Source: Candidatus Peregrinibacteria bacterium
Lineage (GTDB): Bacteria; Patescibacteriota; Gracilibacteria; UBA1369; LOWO2-01-FULL-3
Assembly (NCBI GenBank): GCA_026395515.1
Contig: JAPLYN010000003.1
Coordinates: 62,001 to 126,000 of the forward strand
Direction of reading: 5' to 3'
DNA length: 64,000 nucleotides
The position numbers and the translations under genes are program-made. Within the stretch, counting starts at the first letter, position 1. Each line of letters starts with the position of its first letter. This document shows, piece after piece, positions 32,988 through 41,590 of the stretch. The notes under the pieces are model-generated. The model ran no database searches. It was not told the DNA's origin and saw only the letters and a list, made by a program, of their open reading frames with translations.

Positions 32988-34111
32988 TCGTTATACCTTC
33001 CGCTCCAAATGTTTAGCTTGATGTAGACTAGGTCTTTAAGAGTGATTAAGGCGTCTTTTATTGGGCGTACGCGGCTTTCGGCAGAATTGAACCAACTTAC
33101 TGGCACTTCAACAATCTTGTAACCTAGCTGGCTCGCAATGACCAATGCTTCCATATCAAAACCAAAACGTTTAACTTTTTGAAATTGGAATATATTTTTA
33201 GCGGCATTGCTGGTGAAAAGCTTGAAGCCACACTGAGTGTCGCGAATCCCATCAATAAGAAAAATTCTAATCAAAATATTGCCAGCTCTTCCCAAAAAGA
33301 TGCGATATTTAGGCTGTTTAATTTTAACAGAATCATCCTTAATGTAGCGTGATCCTATGGCGATTTGGGCATTGTTTTCTATAAGTCTTTTCTGAAGCTT
33401 ATCCAGCTCTTCTATTGGCGTGGAATTGTCAGCATCCGTAAAAAGTATCATTTTACCTTTGCTTTCTATTACACCTTGTTTTACCGCTGCTCCTTTACCG
33501 TAATTCTTACCTAGATCAATTATCCTAATATTTGGAATTTTACCTTGATAGTTCTTTACCAACTCTACAGTTTTATCCTTACTCCCGTCATTAACTACCA
33601 GTATTTCAGCATTAATTTTCTTGTCAGATAAATAATCATTTATTGAAAGGAGTGTATTCTTGATACGATTTTCTTCATTGTATGCAGGAATAATAATTGA
33701 AAGATCGTAAATCGAATTCTCAATTTCCTGGCTATGTTTTTGATTAATATAAAAAGTCCAAAATTTGTTACCCAAAAAATTCCAAGACAAAACGATGAGA
33801 GAAGTAAGAGCTTTGGCAAGGATATACCAGATATGAACAATATTCACAAAAAGATGCATACAGAAAATAGTCAGTCCCAGTCCGACTACTGAAACAATTA
33901 AAAATTTTATAAAAAGTTTGCGGTAATTCTTGGATTTATTCTGGAAAGTCCAAGCCTTATTGAGAATAAAATTATTAATAACTGCGAGAAGAAAGGAAAG
34001 TACTGAAGCGGTAATAACTGGAAGGTGACCGTATTCTACAAACAAATAAAGAGACCCAATATCAATAGTTGTACCAATAATTCCAACGATGGCGTATTTA
34101 ATTAGATTCAT
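32984..34111 (-). CDS. GtrA-domain / family 2 glycosyltransferase fusion
   Basis: 375 residues. Residues 1-120 are a GtrA-like four-helix membrane domain (KYAIVGIIGTTIDIGSLY, ILNKAWTFQN, WNFLGNKFWTF). The rest is a GT2 domain of the dolichyl/undecaprenyl-phosphate sugar synthase type: IIPAYNEENRI, VVNDGSKDKT, YGKGAAVKQG, FTDADNSTPIEE and the QCGFKLF segment. It probably makes a lipid-linked sugar and helps flip it, feeding surface glycan synthesis. The start is Met at 34111: TATAAT (34118-34123) lies six bases before it, within the rimO stop region, suggesting a leaderless mRNA. Confidence 0.85.
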   Translation of the reverse strand: MNLIKYAIVGIIGTTIDIGSLYLFVEYGHLPVITASVLSFLLAVINNFILNKAWTFQNKSKNYRKLFIKFLIVSVVGLGLTIFCMHLFVNIVHIWYILAKALTSLIVLSWNFLGNKFWTFYINQKHSQEIENSIYDLSIIIPAYNEENRIKNTLLSINDYLSDKKINAEILVVNDGSKDKTVELVKNYQGKIPNIRIIDLGKNYGKGAAVKQGVIESKGKMILFTDADNSTPIEELDKLQKRLIENNAQIAIGSRYIKDDSVKIKQPKYRIFLGRAGNILIRIFLIDGIRDTQCGFKLFTSNAAKNIFQFQKVKRFGFDMEALVIASQLGYKIVEVPVSWFNSAESRVRPIKDALITLKDLVYIKLNIWSGRYND

Positions 34112-34126
34112 GCACTCATTATACCA
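34112..34126 (-). promoter_or_regulatory. Leaderless promoter of the GtrA-GT2 gene
   Basis: On the minus strand TGG-TATAAT (extended -10, TATAAT at 34118-34123) is followed by six bases and the ATG. It overlaps the stop codon of rimO. Confidence 0.55.
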
Positions 34127-35450
34127 GCTCTCCGAATAAGTCATATTCGCCGGCGTCGGTGATGTAGACTTGATAGAAGTTGTAGAGCTTTATTTGGCGC
34201 ATGGATTTGATAATGACATCACCATCGATTCCCGGAGAGGAACGCATGGAACGGCCAATATAAGTCTGTTTTTGAGGGTTGTACTTCTCAATAAGAACTT
34301 TGAAAGTTTTGCCAATAAGAGATTTATTTTTCTTGAGAGCAATTTTTTGTTGGACGAGCATGAGCTTTTCTTTGCGCTCGTTTTTAACTTTCTGAGTTAC
34401 TTGATTTGGATAATTATAAGATGGTGCGAGTTTTTCACGAGAAAAAGTGAAAACACCAACATGATCAAATTCAATTTTCTTAATAAAGCTGAGTAAGTTT
34501 TTGAAATTCTTTTCTGTCTCTCCAGGGAAACCAACAATGAAGCCTGAGCGGAAAGTCATTTCCGGCATAATTTTGCGAATAGTTTCCAGTTTTCCAAGAA
34601 TTTTCTCTGGCTCACTAAAGCGCAGCATTCTGCGAAGAACGTCTTTATCTCCATGCTGCAAAGGCATATCTAAATACTTACAAACCTTTTCGCAAGAAGC
34701 CATCGCCTCGAGTAATTTTTCATCTACTTTTTCCGGATAAACGTAGTGAACACGAATCCAAAAATCTCCTTTAAGTGCATTTATTTTTTGCAAAAGTTCG
34801 TAAAGTTTTTTCTCACCATAAATATCAGTGCCGTAATATCCGCAATCCTGGGAAACAAGAATTACTTCTTTAATTCCGAGTTTTATAAGATCCTTAATTT
34901 CCTTAAGAATATCTTCCATAGTACGACTGCGAAATTTGCCTTTAAGATAAGGAATAATGCAGTAAGTACATTTGTGATTACATCCCTCAGCAATTTTCAC
35001 ATAAGCGTAACTGCGGGGAGTAAGAAGACTTTTTCCATTTAATTTCTCGAAGCTAAAAGGCTCCGGAGAAACAGCGTAAACTTTTTCGCCGCGAATTACG
35101 CGATGAAAAATATTATTAATATTGTGATAATTACTACCATTAACAATCGCGGCAATTTGAGGATGCTTTTCAAAAAGATCCTCTTTCATTAAGCTCACCA
35201 AGCAGCCAATAACAATGATTTTCTTGTCACTATATTTTTCAATATTCTCAAAAACTTCATCACGAGCAGCCTTTAAAAATCCACAAGTATTTAGGAATAT
35301 AATGTCGCTGTCAGCTGGACTAGCAACCTGCACATTTTCAAGCTCAGCAAGTACGGCCTCCATATCAGAAAGATTTTTGGAACAACCGAGGGAGACGATG
35401 CCGATATTGATTGGCTGAATGTCTGATTTTTTTGGCTTCATGACGCGCAT
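34119..35450 (-). CDS. rimO: Ribosomal protein S12 methylthiotransferase
   Basis: Radical-SAM enzyme that thiomethylates the conserved aspartate of S12. 443 residues: the N-terminal MTTase domain has cysteines in SLGCSKN, LNTCGF and IGCLV (second Fe-S cluster), the radical-SAM domain starts AEGCNHKCTYCIIPYLKGKFRSRT, and a TRAM domain ends the protein. The RimO form is supported by SLGCSKNL and by the acidic C-terminal strand. It follows the RF-like gene by about 33 bases. Confidence 0.92.
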   Translation of the reverse strand: MRVMKPKKSDIQPINIGIVSLGCSKNLSDMEAVLAELENVQVASPADSDIIFLNTCGFLKAARDEVFENIEKYSDKKIIVIGCLVSLMKEDLFEKHPQIAAIVNGSNYHNINNIFHRVIRGEKVYAVSPEPFSFEKLNGKSLLTPRSYAYVKIAEGCNHKCTYCIIPYLKGKFRSRTMEDILKEIKDLIKLGIKEVILVSQDCGYYGTDIYGEKKLYELLQKINALKGDFWIRVHYVYPEKVDEKLLEAMASCEKVCKYLDMPLQHGDKDVLRRMLRFSEPEKILGKLETIRKIMPEMTFRSGFIVGFPGETEKNFKNLLSFIKKIEFDHVGVFTFSREKLAPSYNYPNQVTQKVKNERKEKLMLVQQKIALKKNKSLIGKTFKVLIEKYNPQKQTYIGRSMRSSPGIDGDVIIKSMRQIKLYNFYQVYITDAGEYDLFGELV

Positions 35451-35483
35451 TTTGCCATGAATTCTGGCTTTTGTAAAAGCTTT

Positions 35484-35888
35484 TTAGAAGTTTTTTATCT
35501 CCCCACGATTTTCTTTAATTTCGCTGCGATGATGTTTCTGTTCGAGAATTTTTTCTTTAGCGCGTTTAGAGCGCTTCTTCTTTTGCTTACGGAGTTTATA
35601 AATTTCTTGCTGGCGCTGAGACTGGCTGCCTTTAATTTTTTCCTCAATTTTTAATATGAGAAGCTTGTAAGCAGAAACACGATTGCTCGATTGTTCTCGA
35701 TGTTTTTGGCATCGCACTTCAATGCCGGTCGGTTGATGACGAAGTAGCACGCAACTGGAAGTTTTGTTTATTTTCTGCCCACCTTTGCCTCCTCCACGAA
35801 TAAAATCTTCAGAAATATCTGCAGGATTTATTTGCAGCTCTAAAGCTTTTTGAAGAAAAAATGGGGGAATCTCAATAGGGAAGTTCAT
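35484..35888 (-). CDS. RF-1 domain ribosome-rescue protein
   Basis: 134 residues carrying only a class I release-factor catalytic domain: DFIRGGGKGGQKINKTSSCVLLRHQPTGIEV has the GGQ that triggers peptidyl-tRNA hydrolysis, and a Lys/Arg/Gln-rich tail (KLRKQKKKRSKRAKEK) should bind rRNA or the mRNA channel. It has no codon-recognition domain, so it resembles ArfB or the RF-like rescue factors, not prfA/prfB. The ATG at 35888 (MNFPIEIPPF) is preferred to the longer frame at 35987, whose extra residues are not RF-like. Confidence 0.8.
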   Translation of the reverse strand: MNFPIEIPPFFLQKALELQINPADISEDFIRGGGKGGQKINKTSSCVLLRHQPTGIEVRCQKHREQSSNRVSAYKLLILKIEEKIKGSQSQRQQEIYKLRKQKKKRSKRAKEKILEQKHHRSEIKENRGEIKNF

Positions 35889-35974
35889 GAAGTCATTATA
35901 ATGCGATTTCAGAAAATTGGGAGGCCTTGCGGGATAGTTATAGTCTTCCGTGGCCTCGTGTAAATTTTGATGGC

Positions 35975-35990
35975 AAATTGACGTCAATTT
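35975..35990. promoter_or_regulatory. Perfect 16-bp palindrome
   Basis: AAATTGACGTCAATTT, exactly self-complementary, about 90 bp upstream of the RF-like gene. It includes a TTGACG that could serve as a -35 box. Candidate operator. Confidence 0.35.
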
Positions 35991-36040
35991 TTATATGAAA
36001 GACTGATTAGATAGAGAGAACGAGAACTAGAAATAATTTT

Positions 36041-36538
36041 TTAAAGATGGTTAAGCAAAGATTTGAGGGCATCTCTGACTTCAGTTCGAGTAAATCCAGG
36101 CATTCTTGCTCTCTTAATTTTCGTTCCTGCAATATAAGACACCTCTGGAGCTTTCATTTTGCGAGGATGAGCCATTCTGAAAACAATCTCAGCTATTCTA
36201 TGCGGAATATCGTGAAAGCTTGGCTTTCTTGTTGTTATAGGTTTTGTCTTTGCAGGTACGATTGTTGGCTCGATTATTGGCTTAGATCTATTTGCTACAT
36301 ATTGAGCTGAAGCCTCTCTTTCATAAGCTTCTGGATAAATAGCGCGGCGTTGTTCAGCAATTATTTCATCAGTAGCCTGCTGTGAAAAAGCTTCAGGGTA
36401 TTTTCCCTTTAGGTCTTTGACTTCTGGAAGACGACGTTCGTCCTTAGCTCTCCAATCTCTTAAACCGGCGTAAGGTTGAGCTAATCCATTTTCTGGATCT
36501 CCTTCTTCTCTATTGCTAAAAACTGTAATTCTACTCAT
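36041..36538 (-). CDS. Uncharacterised basic protein, 165 residues
   Basis: Starts MSRITVFSNREEGDPEN. The middle is Ala/Glu/Arg-rich and looks disordered; the C-terminal 60 residues (FHDIPHRIAEIVFRMAH, then GFTRTEVRDALKSLLNHL) look helical and basic, as a nucleic-acid binding unit might. No family recognised. Isolated between the RF-like gene and the CarS-like gene. Confidence 0.5.
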   Translation of the reverse strand: MSRITVFSNREEGDPENGLAQPYAGLRDWRAKDERRLPEVKDLKGKYPEAFSQQATDEIIAEQRRAIYPEAYEREASAQYVANRSKPIIEPTIVPAKTKPITTRKPSFHDIPHRIAEIVFRMAHPRKMKAPEVSYIAGTKIKRARMPGFTRTEVRDALKSLLNHL

Positions 36539-36568
36539 TTGATAAATGCAAAAGGGGGCGATTATGAC

Positions 36569-37144
36569 TTACCACCATACTTTTTTCAACTTCAAATGAA
36601 AAGCGATAAAATTTGCAGAAATATGAATGAGGGGAGATATTATCAGAATTGTCAAAATTACTGACCACACAGGAATATAAAAAGGCGAAATAAAGATCAA
36701 GGCTCCTACGATGAAATCTAGCTGATCAAATGGAAACCAGGATTGGCCAGGAGAGACGTTTAGCCGGCGTTTAAAGAAGGATTTAATTAAATCGCCAGTA
36801 AGAGCCCCTATTCCGAAGATAAAGGAGTAAAGGAGAAGATTAATGTGCTCATAGTCCAAAAGCGGAGTGATATAGCTGTTTCCACTGGCTGCGGATAAAA
36901 TTGAAGAATTTGAAATCAAGCTTCCTGAAGGAAGAAACCCTGATTTTTGCAGATAAAATTGAAGTAAAAGAGTGACTAAAGCTCCAAAATATCCTGTATA
37001 AAATCCACGCCAAGTTTTATGATCCCCAAAGAGGTTTTTGCTAATTGGTTGCCCAAAAGGAAGCCATTGCAGAAGAACTGGGCAGGCATTGGCGACGTAG
37101 GTAGGAAGGATGAAATATAAAGAGGAGAGTATAATATTTAGCAT
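36569..37144 (-). CDS. carS: CDP-archaeol synthase-like membrane enzyme
   Basis: 191 residues, about five membrane helices. The motifs are those of the CarS/DUF46 family: FGDHKTWRGFYTGYFGA (near residue 38), GALTGDLIKSFFKRRLNVSPGQSWFPFDQLDF (near 113-145). CarS activates unsaturated archaeol phosphate with CTP in archaeal lipid synthesis; related genes occur in bacteria, including CPR, where the natural lipid is unknown. The catalytic Asp/Lys positions seen here are intact, so an active CDP-lipid cytidylyltransferase is likely. Confidence 0.8.
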   Translation of the reverse strand: MLNIILSSLYFILPTYVANACPVLLQWLPFGQPISKNLFGDHKTWRGFYTGYFGALVTLLLQFYLQKSGFLPSGSLISNSSILSAASGNSYITPLLDYEHINLLLYSFIFGIGALTGDLIKSFFKRRLNVSPGQSWFPFDQLDFIVGALIFISPFYIPVWSVILTILIISPLIHISANFIAFHLKLKKVWW

Positions 37145-37204
37145 GTGTTTATTAACTATCAGATGTGCTGTTTTTGCAAGAGACTATAGAAAATTGGCCA
37201 AGAC

Positions 37205-37232
37205 TTGACATTTCTTGTAATTCGTTTAATAT
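37205..37232 (+). promoter_or_regulatory. Promoter of the small lipoprotein gene
   Basis: TTGACA (37205-37210), 16-bp spacer, TAATAT (37227-37232); the start codon follows 26 bases later. Confidence 0.7.
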
Positions 37233-37258
37233 AACTCTCTAGTTGTTAATAATTACTT

Positions 37259-37684
37259 ATGGGTATTAATAAATTCGTGGCTACTACTCTATCAGTATTA
37301 GCAATTGGAGGAGCGGCAGAAGGTTGTAGCACTGAGCCAGTAGTGGAGCAGGGGATTACTCTAACTGATCCTACTTTGGATAAAATGTTGAGGTGTACTA
37401 GAGAGCAATTTCAAGAGACCGCATTTCATAGTGCATTTAACAGCCATCTTTGGGCAGACAAAAATTGTCCTGGTTTTAACGCACAGACAGAAGGATTATT
37501 AAAAATGGATAATCCACTCTCAGAGTTGGTAAAAACTAGAGAAGCAATTTTTAGACAAGCTGGTGTAGCTCCTGATGCAGAGCAATGGATAGCTCCTTTT
37601 ACTAATGATGAATCGTTTAGTATGAGAGTCGATATAAATAGTAGTGCCGTGGATGAAGCTAGAAAACTGAAAAGAGTTAAATAA
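37259..37684 (+). CDS. Small putative lipoprotein
   Basis: 141 residues. The N terminus has a hydrophobic run (FVATTLSVLAIGGAAEGC) that could be a lipoprotein signal with lipobox AEGC, although the charged Glu is atypical. The mature part has two more Cys (LRCTREQ and KNCPGF) that may pair. No family recognised. It has its own promoter and terminator. Confidence 0.6.
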   Translation: MGINKFVATTLSVLAIGGAAEGCSTEPVVEQGITLTDPTLDKMLRCTREQFQETAFHSAFNSHLWADKNCPGFNAQTEGLLKMDNPLSELVKTREAIFRQAGVAPDAEQWIAPFTNDESFSMRVDINSSAVDEARKLKRVK

Positions 37685-37693
37685 ATAAATTAA

Positions 37694-37725
37694 AAAAAGA
37701 TCACTCTGTAATAGGGTGATCTTTT
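37694..37725. terminator. Bidirectional terminator
   Basis: AAAAAGATCACTC (37694-37706), a seven-base loop, and GGGTGATCTTTTT (from 37714). It has U-runs in both directions and serves the lipoprotein gene and the convergent RNase J gene. Confidence 0.85.
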
Positions 37726-37741
37726 TATTTGTGTGTAAAAT

Positions 37742-40090
37742 CTAAGTCTCGATAATCAAAGGTATTATCAAAGGTCTTCTTTCAATCTTTGTGTGAGTAT
37801 ATTTATCTACAGTCTGACGAATGTATTTTTTGATATCTTGACGATTTGCACCAGGATTTTTGTCCATGATACGGCGGTAAGCTTCAGAAGCGAGATCGGA
37901 AATTTCTTTCGTAATCTCATCTGATTCATGCAAGTAAATAAATCCTCTAGAAACAACATCTGGTGTTCTTCCAAGAGCCTTACCTCTTACATAAACGAGC
38001 ACAACAAGTGCTCCATTCTGGGACATAATTTCACGGTCCATTTGAACTTGTGAATCAAAATGTCCTTCTCCAAGACCATCGATCAAAATATATTTAGTTT
38101 CGACAGTTTCTGCAGAAATTTGAACCTTGTTTGGTTCAGCAACAATGACATTACCGTTTTGAGCCATCAAAATCTGATGTTCCTTCATTCCACAATATTT
38201 CTGTGCAACCTTGGACAAGCCAAGACGCATATAATATTCTCCATGAATAGGAATCAAATATTTTGGTTTAATGTAATTAATCATTCTTGCCAACTCTTCC
38301 TGCTTTCCGTGACCAGAAGTATGCACATCCATAATTTGGTTGTGAATAACTTCAGCTCCGAGAAGAGAGAGTTTATTGATAACAGTACTGATCGCTTGTT
38401 CGTTACCGATAATTGGTGAAGAAGAAAGCACGATCATGTCGTCTTTCTGTACCCTCACGTGAGGATGTTCTCCATTAGCGATACGAGTGAGCGCAGAAAC
38501 TGATTCTCCTTGAGAACCGGTAGTAAGAATAAGAGCCTGTTGATCAGGAATTTTCTTATATTTCTTAATATCGTAAATTAAATCTTTAGGGAAACTAAGA
38601 TAGCCAAGACTTGCGGCAATACTCATTGTTTCACTCATGCTGCGTCCGCTGACAAAAACCTTACGGTTGCAGGCAACTGCGGCATCGAGAATTTGTTGAA
38701 TACGTCCTACCTGACTTGAGAAAGAAGCAATAATTACACGAGCTGGAGCTTCTTTAATAATTTTTGTAAGACAAACACCAACGTCTAACTCAGACATAGA
38801 ATGTCCAGGCTTAAGAGCGTTTGTGGATTCACAGAAAAGTGCGAGAACGTTTTGGCTGCCGAGAGCTTCCATCTTGTGAATATCGGCTGGAGCCTGATTT
38901 CTTGCAGGAGTTGCGTCGAATTTGAAATCTCCTGTGTGTACCAATTTACCAACCGGAGTATCAATTACGATACCGACACAGTCTGGAATTGAGTGAGCTA
39001 CACGGAAGAAACTAAGAGCAAATTGTCCGAGTTTTAAGGTTTGATCAGGATTGATAATATTTAATTTTGCTAATTTATCCTGTTTAAATTCGTCGATACG
39101 TTTTTTGATAAGACCTATTGTAAGGTTCGTAGCAAAAATAGGTGGGAAATCCAATTTTGGTAAGATGTATGGGATTCCTCCAATATGATCGAGATGTCCA
39201 TGAGTAACAACTACACCACGAATACGTTTTTTGTTGTCTTCGAGGTAGCTGATATCTGGAATAACGTAATCAATACCGAACATGTCTTCACTTGGAAATT
39301 CCAAGCCCATGTCCACGATAATGATATCATCTTCGTATTCAAAAGCTGTCATATTTTTACCAACTTCATTAAGTCCTCCAAGAGGAATAATTTTCACTTT
39401 GCCCTTTAGTATAGCGGTCTGCTTGTGAGGGGCTTTTGGAAGTTTTGGTGGTTTGCCAGGCTTGTTGTAATCAACTTTGCGACCGCCTTGAGCTGGTCTA
39501 GCAGCTTGTTGAGTAGCAGGTCTTTGGCTAGCTTGCGCTGGGCGAGGACCATTTGGTCTCTGGCCGGCTTGGGCTGGTCTTTGACCGCCTTGTGGGCGCT
39601 GACTCCCATCGCCACTCCGCCTTAGCTCCGGGCGATTGTCACGACGTTGAGTCTGCCCTTGAGACCTTTGTGGGGCTCTTGGTGGCATTCTAGTGTCTGC
39701 ATGTATTGGTGCAAAAGGAGAATCTTCAAAATCTGAAGCACTTTGTTGAGTACTTAGAGGTTGAGGAGGTCTTTGCTGAGATTGTTGGCCACTTTGGCCT
39801 TGGCTGCCACGGTATGGAGTTTGTCCATGTGGTTGTGATCCTTGAGGGGATCTGCCGTTTTGTTGTCCGTTCTGATTCATTCGAGATTGTTGTTTGTTTG
39901 AGCCTTGTACTGAAAAAGAGTTCCTCTGTTGAGGACCCGTAGGCTTTTGATTATTATTTACAGTTTTGTTATGTGTCCCACTATGTGGAACGTGCCCTTT
40001 TTGTGGGGCAGTTTGATTTCTATCTGAGTTGGAAGGTTGTTCATCACTACCGTCAAACGCACGATTCATCCATTCATCTAATTTATCCAT
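37742..40090 (-). CDS. rnj: Ribonuclease J with long disordered N-terminal extension
   Basis: 782 residues. The enzyme part starts near residue 230 (KVKIIPLGGLNEVGKNMTAFEYED) and has the metallo-beta-lactamase motif HGHLDH (297-302), later His/Asp ligands, the beta-CASP domain with GSQGE and SGHG, and the RNase J C-terminal domain. Typical RNase J has about 555 residues; the extra 225 at the N terminus are almost entirely Gln, Pro, Arg, Gly, Ser and Asn, with QRP/QRPAQ-type repeats. Such a tail may bind RNA or drive clustering. It is the main 5'-3' exo/endonuclease for mRNA decay and rRNA maturation. Confidence 0.92.
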   Translation of the reverse strand: MDKLDEWMNRAFDGSDEQPSNSDRNQTAPQKGHVPHSGTHNKTVNNNQKPTGPQQRNSFSVQGSNKQQSRMNQNGQQNGRSPQGSQPHGQTPYRGSQGQSGQQSQQRPPQPLSTQQSASDFEDSPFAPIHADTRMPPRAPQRSQGQTQRRDNRPELRRSGDGSQRPQGGQRPAQAGQRPNGPRPAQASQRPATQQAARPAQGGRKVDYNKPGKPPKLPKAPHKQTAILKGKVKIIPLGGLNEVGKNMTAFEYEDDIIIVDMGLEFPSEDMFGIDYVIPDISYLEDNKKRIRGVVVTHGHLDHIGGIPYILPKLDFPPIFATNLTIGLIKKRIDEFKQDKLAKLNIINPDQTLKLGQFALSFFRVAHSIPDCVGIVIDTPVGKLVHTGDFKFDATPARNQAPADIHKMEALGSQNVLALFCESTNALKPGHSMSELDVGVCLTKIIKEAPARVIIASFSSQVGRIQQILDAAVACNRKVFVSGRSMSETMSIAASLGYLSFPKDLIYDIKKYKKIPDQQALILTTGSQGESVSALTRIANGEHPHVRVQKDDMIVLSSSPIIGNEQAISTVINKLSLLGAEVIHNQIMDVHTSGHGKQEELARMINYIKPKYLIPIHGEYYMRLGLSKVAQKYCGMKEHQILMAQNGNVIVAEPNKVQISAETVETKYILIDGLGEGHFDSQVQMDREIMSQNGALVVLVYVRGKALGRTPDVVSRGFIYLHESDEITKEISDLASEAYRRIMDKNPGANRQDIKKYIRQTVDKYTHTKIERRPLIIPLIIET

Positions 40091-40190
40091 TTTCTTTGTT
40101 AACTAATATATTGTCTTTGACCGCTTACCATAATCATAATAGCACAAGTAGGAGAAAAAAGCTAGGTGGGGGTGCTTTTATGATTATTTA

Positions 40191-40208
40191 TGATATAGTG
40201 GGCCCATA
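40191..40208 (+). promoter_or_regulatory. Leaderless promoter of murD
   Basis: Extended -10 TGA-TATAGT (TATAGT at 40194-40199) followed by eight bases and the ATG at 40208, so transcription should start at or next to the start codon. No Shine-Dalgarno is present. Confidence 0.6.
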
Positions 40209-41587
40209 TGAACAAACGAAGCAAAATAGCTATTTTAGGATATGGAGTGGAGGGAAAAGCGGTGCTGGATTACTTGATACAGCATGGTTTTAATGAGATT
40301 ACGGTATGTGACCAGAATGTGGACATAAAGGATGGATTGCCGCAGGGTGTTTCAGCAACTTTAGGAGTGGATTATCTGGATAAATTGGCAGAATTTGAGG
40401 TGATTTTTAGAAGTCCTGGTATCAAATATCTCGATCCGCGCGTGCAATCTGCAAAGGCGCGAGGAGTGGAGGTGACGAGCGCGACTAATTTCTTTATTGA
40501 TCAGTGTCCATGTCCAATTATTGGCGTCACTGGAACGAAGGGAAAGGGGACGACTTCTACTTTGATTTATGAGATGTTGAAAAAAGATGGGTGGCAAGAT
40601 GGTCTAAATCTGTTTTTGGGAGGAAATATTGGCCAATGTCCTATAGAATTTCTCGATAATTTGGACAAGGATTGCGTGGTAATTTTGGAATTATCTAGTT
40701 TCCAATTACAAGATGCTGAGAAGAGTGTGAAATATGCCGTATTGCTCAATACAACTGCGGATCATTTGGATTATCATGTAGATAGGGAAGAATATATGGA
40801 GGCGAAGGAGAAATTGCTCGTAGGCCAAGGTAAAAAATCCGTGGCAGTTCTCAATAAAGATTACGAATACAGCAAGTATTATAAACCTTTAGTTAAGGGT
40901 GAATTGAAGTGGGTGAGTGTGAAGGATGTGGTGGCGGATGGAGCGTATGTGAATGGTGGAGAAATTTTTTATGCTGAGGATGGTAAAAGTGAAAAAGTGG
41001 CCAATGTAAGCGAAATGGCGCTAATTGGTTCTCATAATTTGGAGAACATTATGCCGGCTATGGTGATTGCGAAAGAATTGGGTGTGTCGACTGAAGATTG
41101 CGCGGCGGTGATTCGTGAATTCAAGAATTTGCCACATCGTTTGCAGTTTGTGCGCGAGGTAGGCGGAGTAACATTTTATAATGACTCATATTCTACGGTT
41201 CCTGAGACTTCAATGGCGGCCGTGGATAGCTTTAATGTGCCGACAGTATTAATTGCTGGAGGATATGATAAAGGTGCCGATTATTATGATTGGGCGGTAA
41301 AAATTCTAACGAAAGAAAGTTTACATACAGTAATTTTGATGGGAGCAACGAGTGATAAAATGGAGAAGGCTTTACTCGAGGCGGAAGAAAAACTGGGAGA
41401 AGATCGCGTCTATCCTACTAAAATTTTGCGCCGAAAAGCTCTAGAAGATGCGGTGATCGATGCCTATGCAGAAAGCGATCAAGGCGGCGTAGTAGTAATG
41501 TCACCAGCTGCAGCGAGCTTCGATATGTTCAACAATTACAAAGAGCGTGGCAATGAATTTATTACGCACGTGAAGAAGTTGAAATAG
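40208..41587 (+). CDS. murD: UDP-N-acetylmuramoylalanine-D-glutamate ligase
   Basis: Cytosolic Mur ligase adding D-Glu to UDP-MurNAc-L-Ala. 459 residues: N-terminal UDP-binding Rossmann domain (GYGVEGKAVLDYL), ATPase P-loop GVTGTKGKGTTSTLI (106-120), the NTTADHLDYH signature near residue 180, and the C-terminal domain with FYNDSYSTVPETSMAAV and IAGGYDKGADY. All three Mur-ligase domains are present. Divergent from rnj; convergent with the SLH gene, 3 bases between stops. Confidence 0.94.
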   Translation: MNKRSKIAILGYGVEGKAVLDYLIQHGFNEITVCDQNVDIKDGLPQGVSATLGVDYLDKLAEFEVIFRSPGIKYLDPRVQSAKARGVEVTSATNFFIDQCPCPIIGVTGTKGKGTTSTLIYEMLKKDGWQDGLNLFLGGNIGQCPIEFLDNLDKDCVVILELSSFQLQDAEKSVKYAVLLNTTADHLDYHVDREEYMEAKEKLLVGQGKKSVAVLNKDYEYSKYYKPLVKGELKWVSVKDVVADGAYVNGGEIFYAEDGKSEKVANVSEMALIGSHNLENIMPAMVIAKELGVSTEDCAAVIREFKNLPHRLQFVREVGGVTFYNDSYSTVPETSMAAVDSFNVPTVLIAGGYDKGADYYDWAVKILTKESLHTVILMGATSDKMEKALLEAEEKLGEDRVYPTKILRRKALEDAVIDAYAESDQGGVVVMSPAAASFDMFNNYKERGNEFITHVKKLK

Positions 41588-41590
41588 AGA

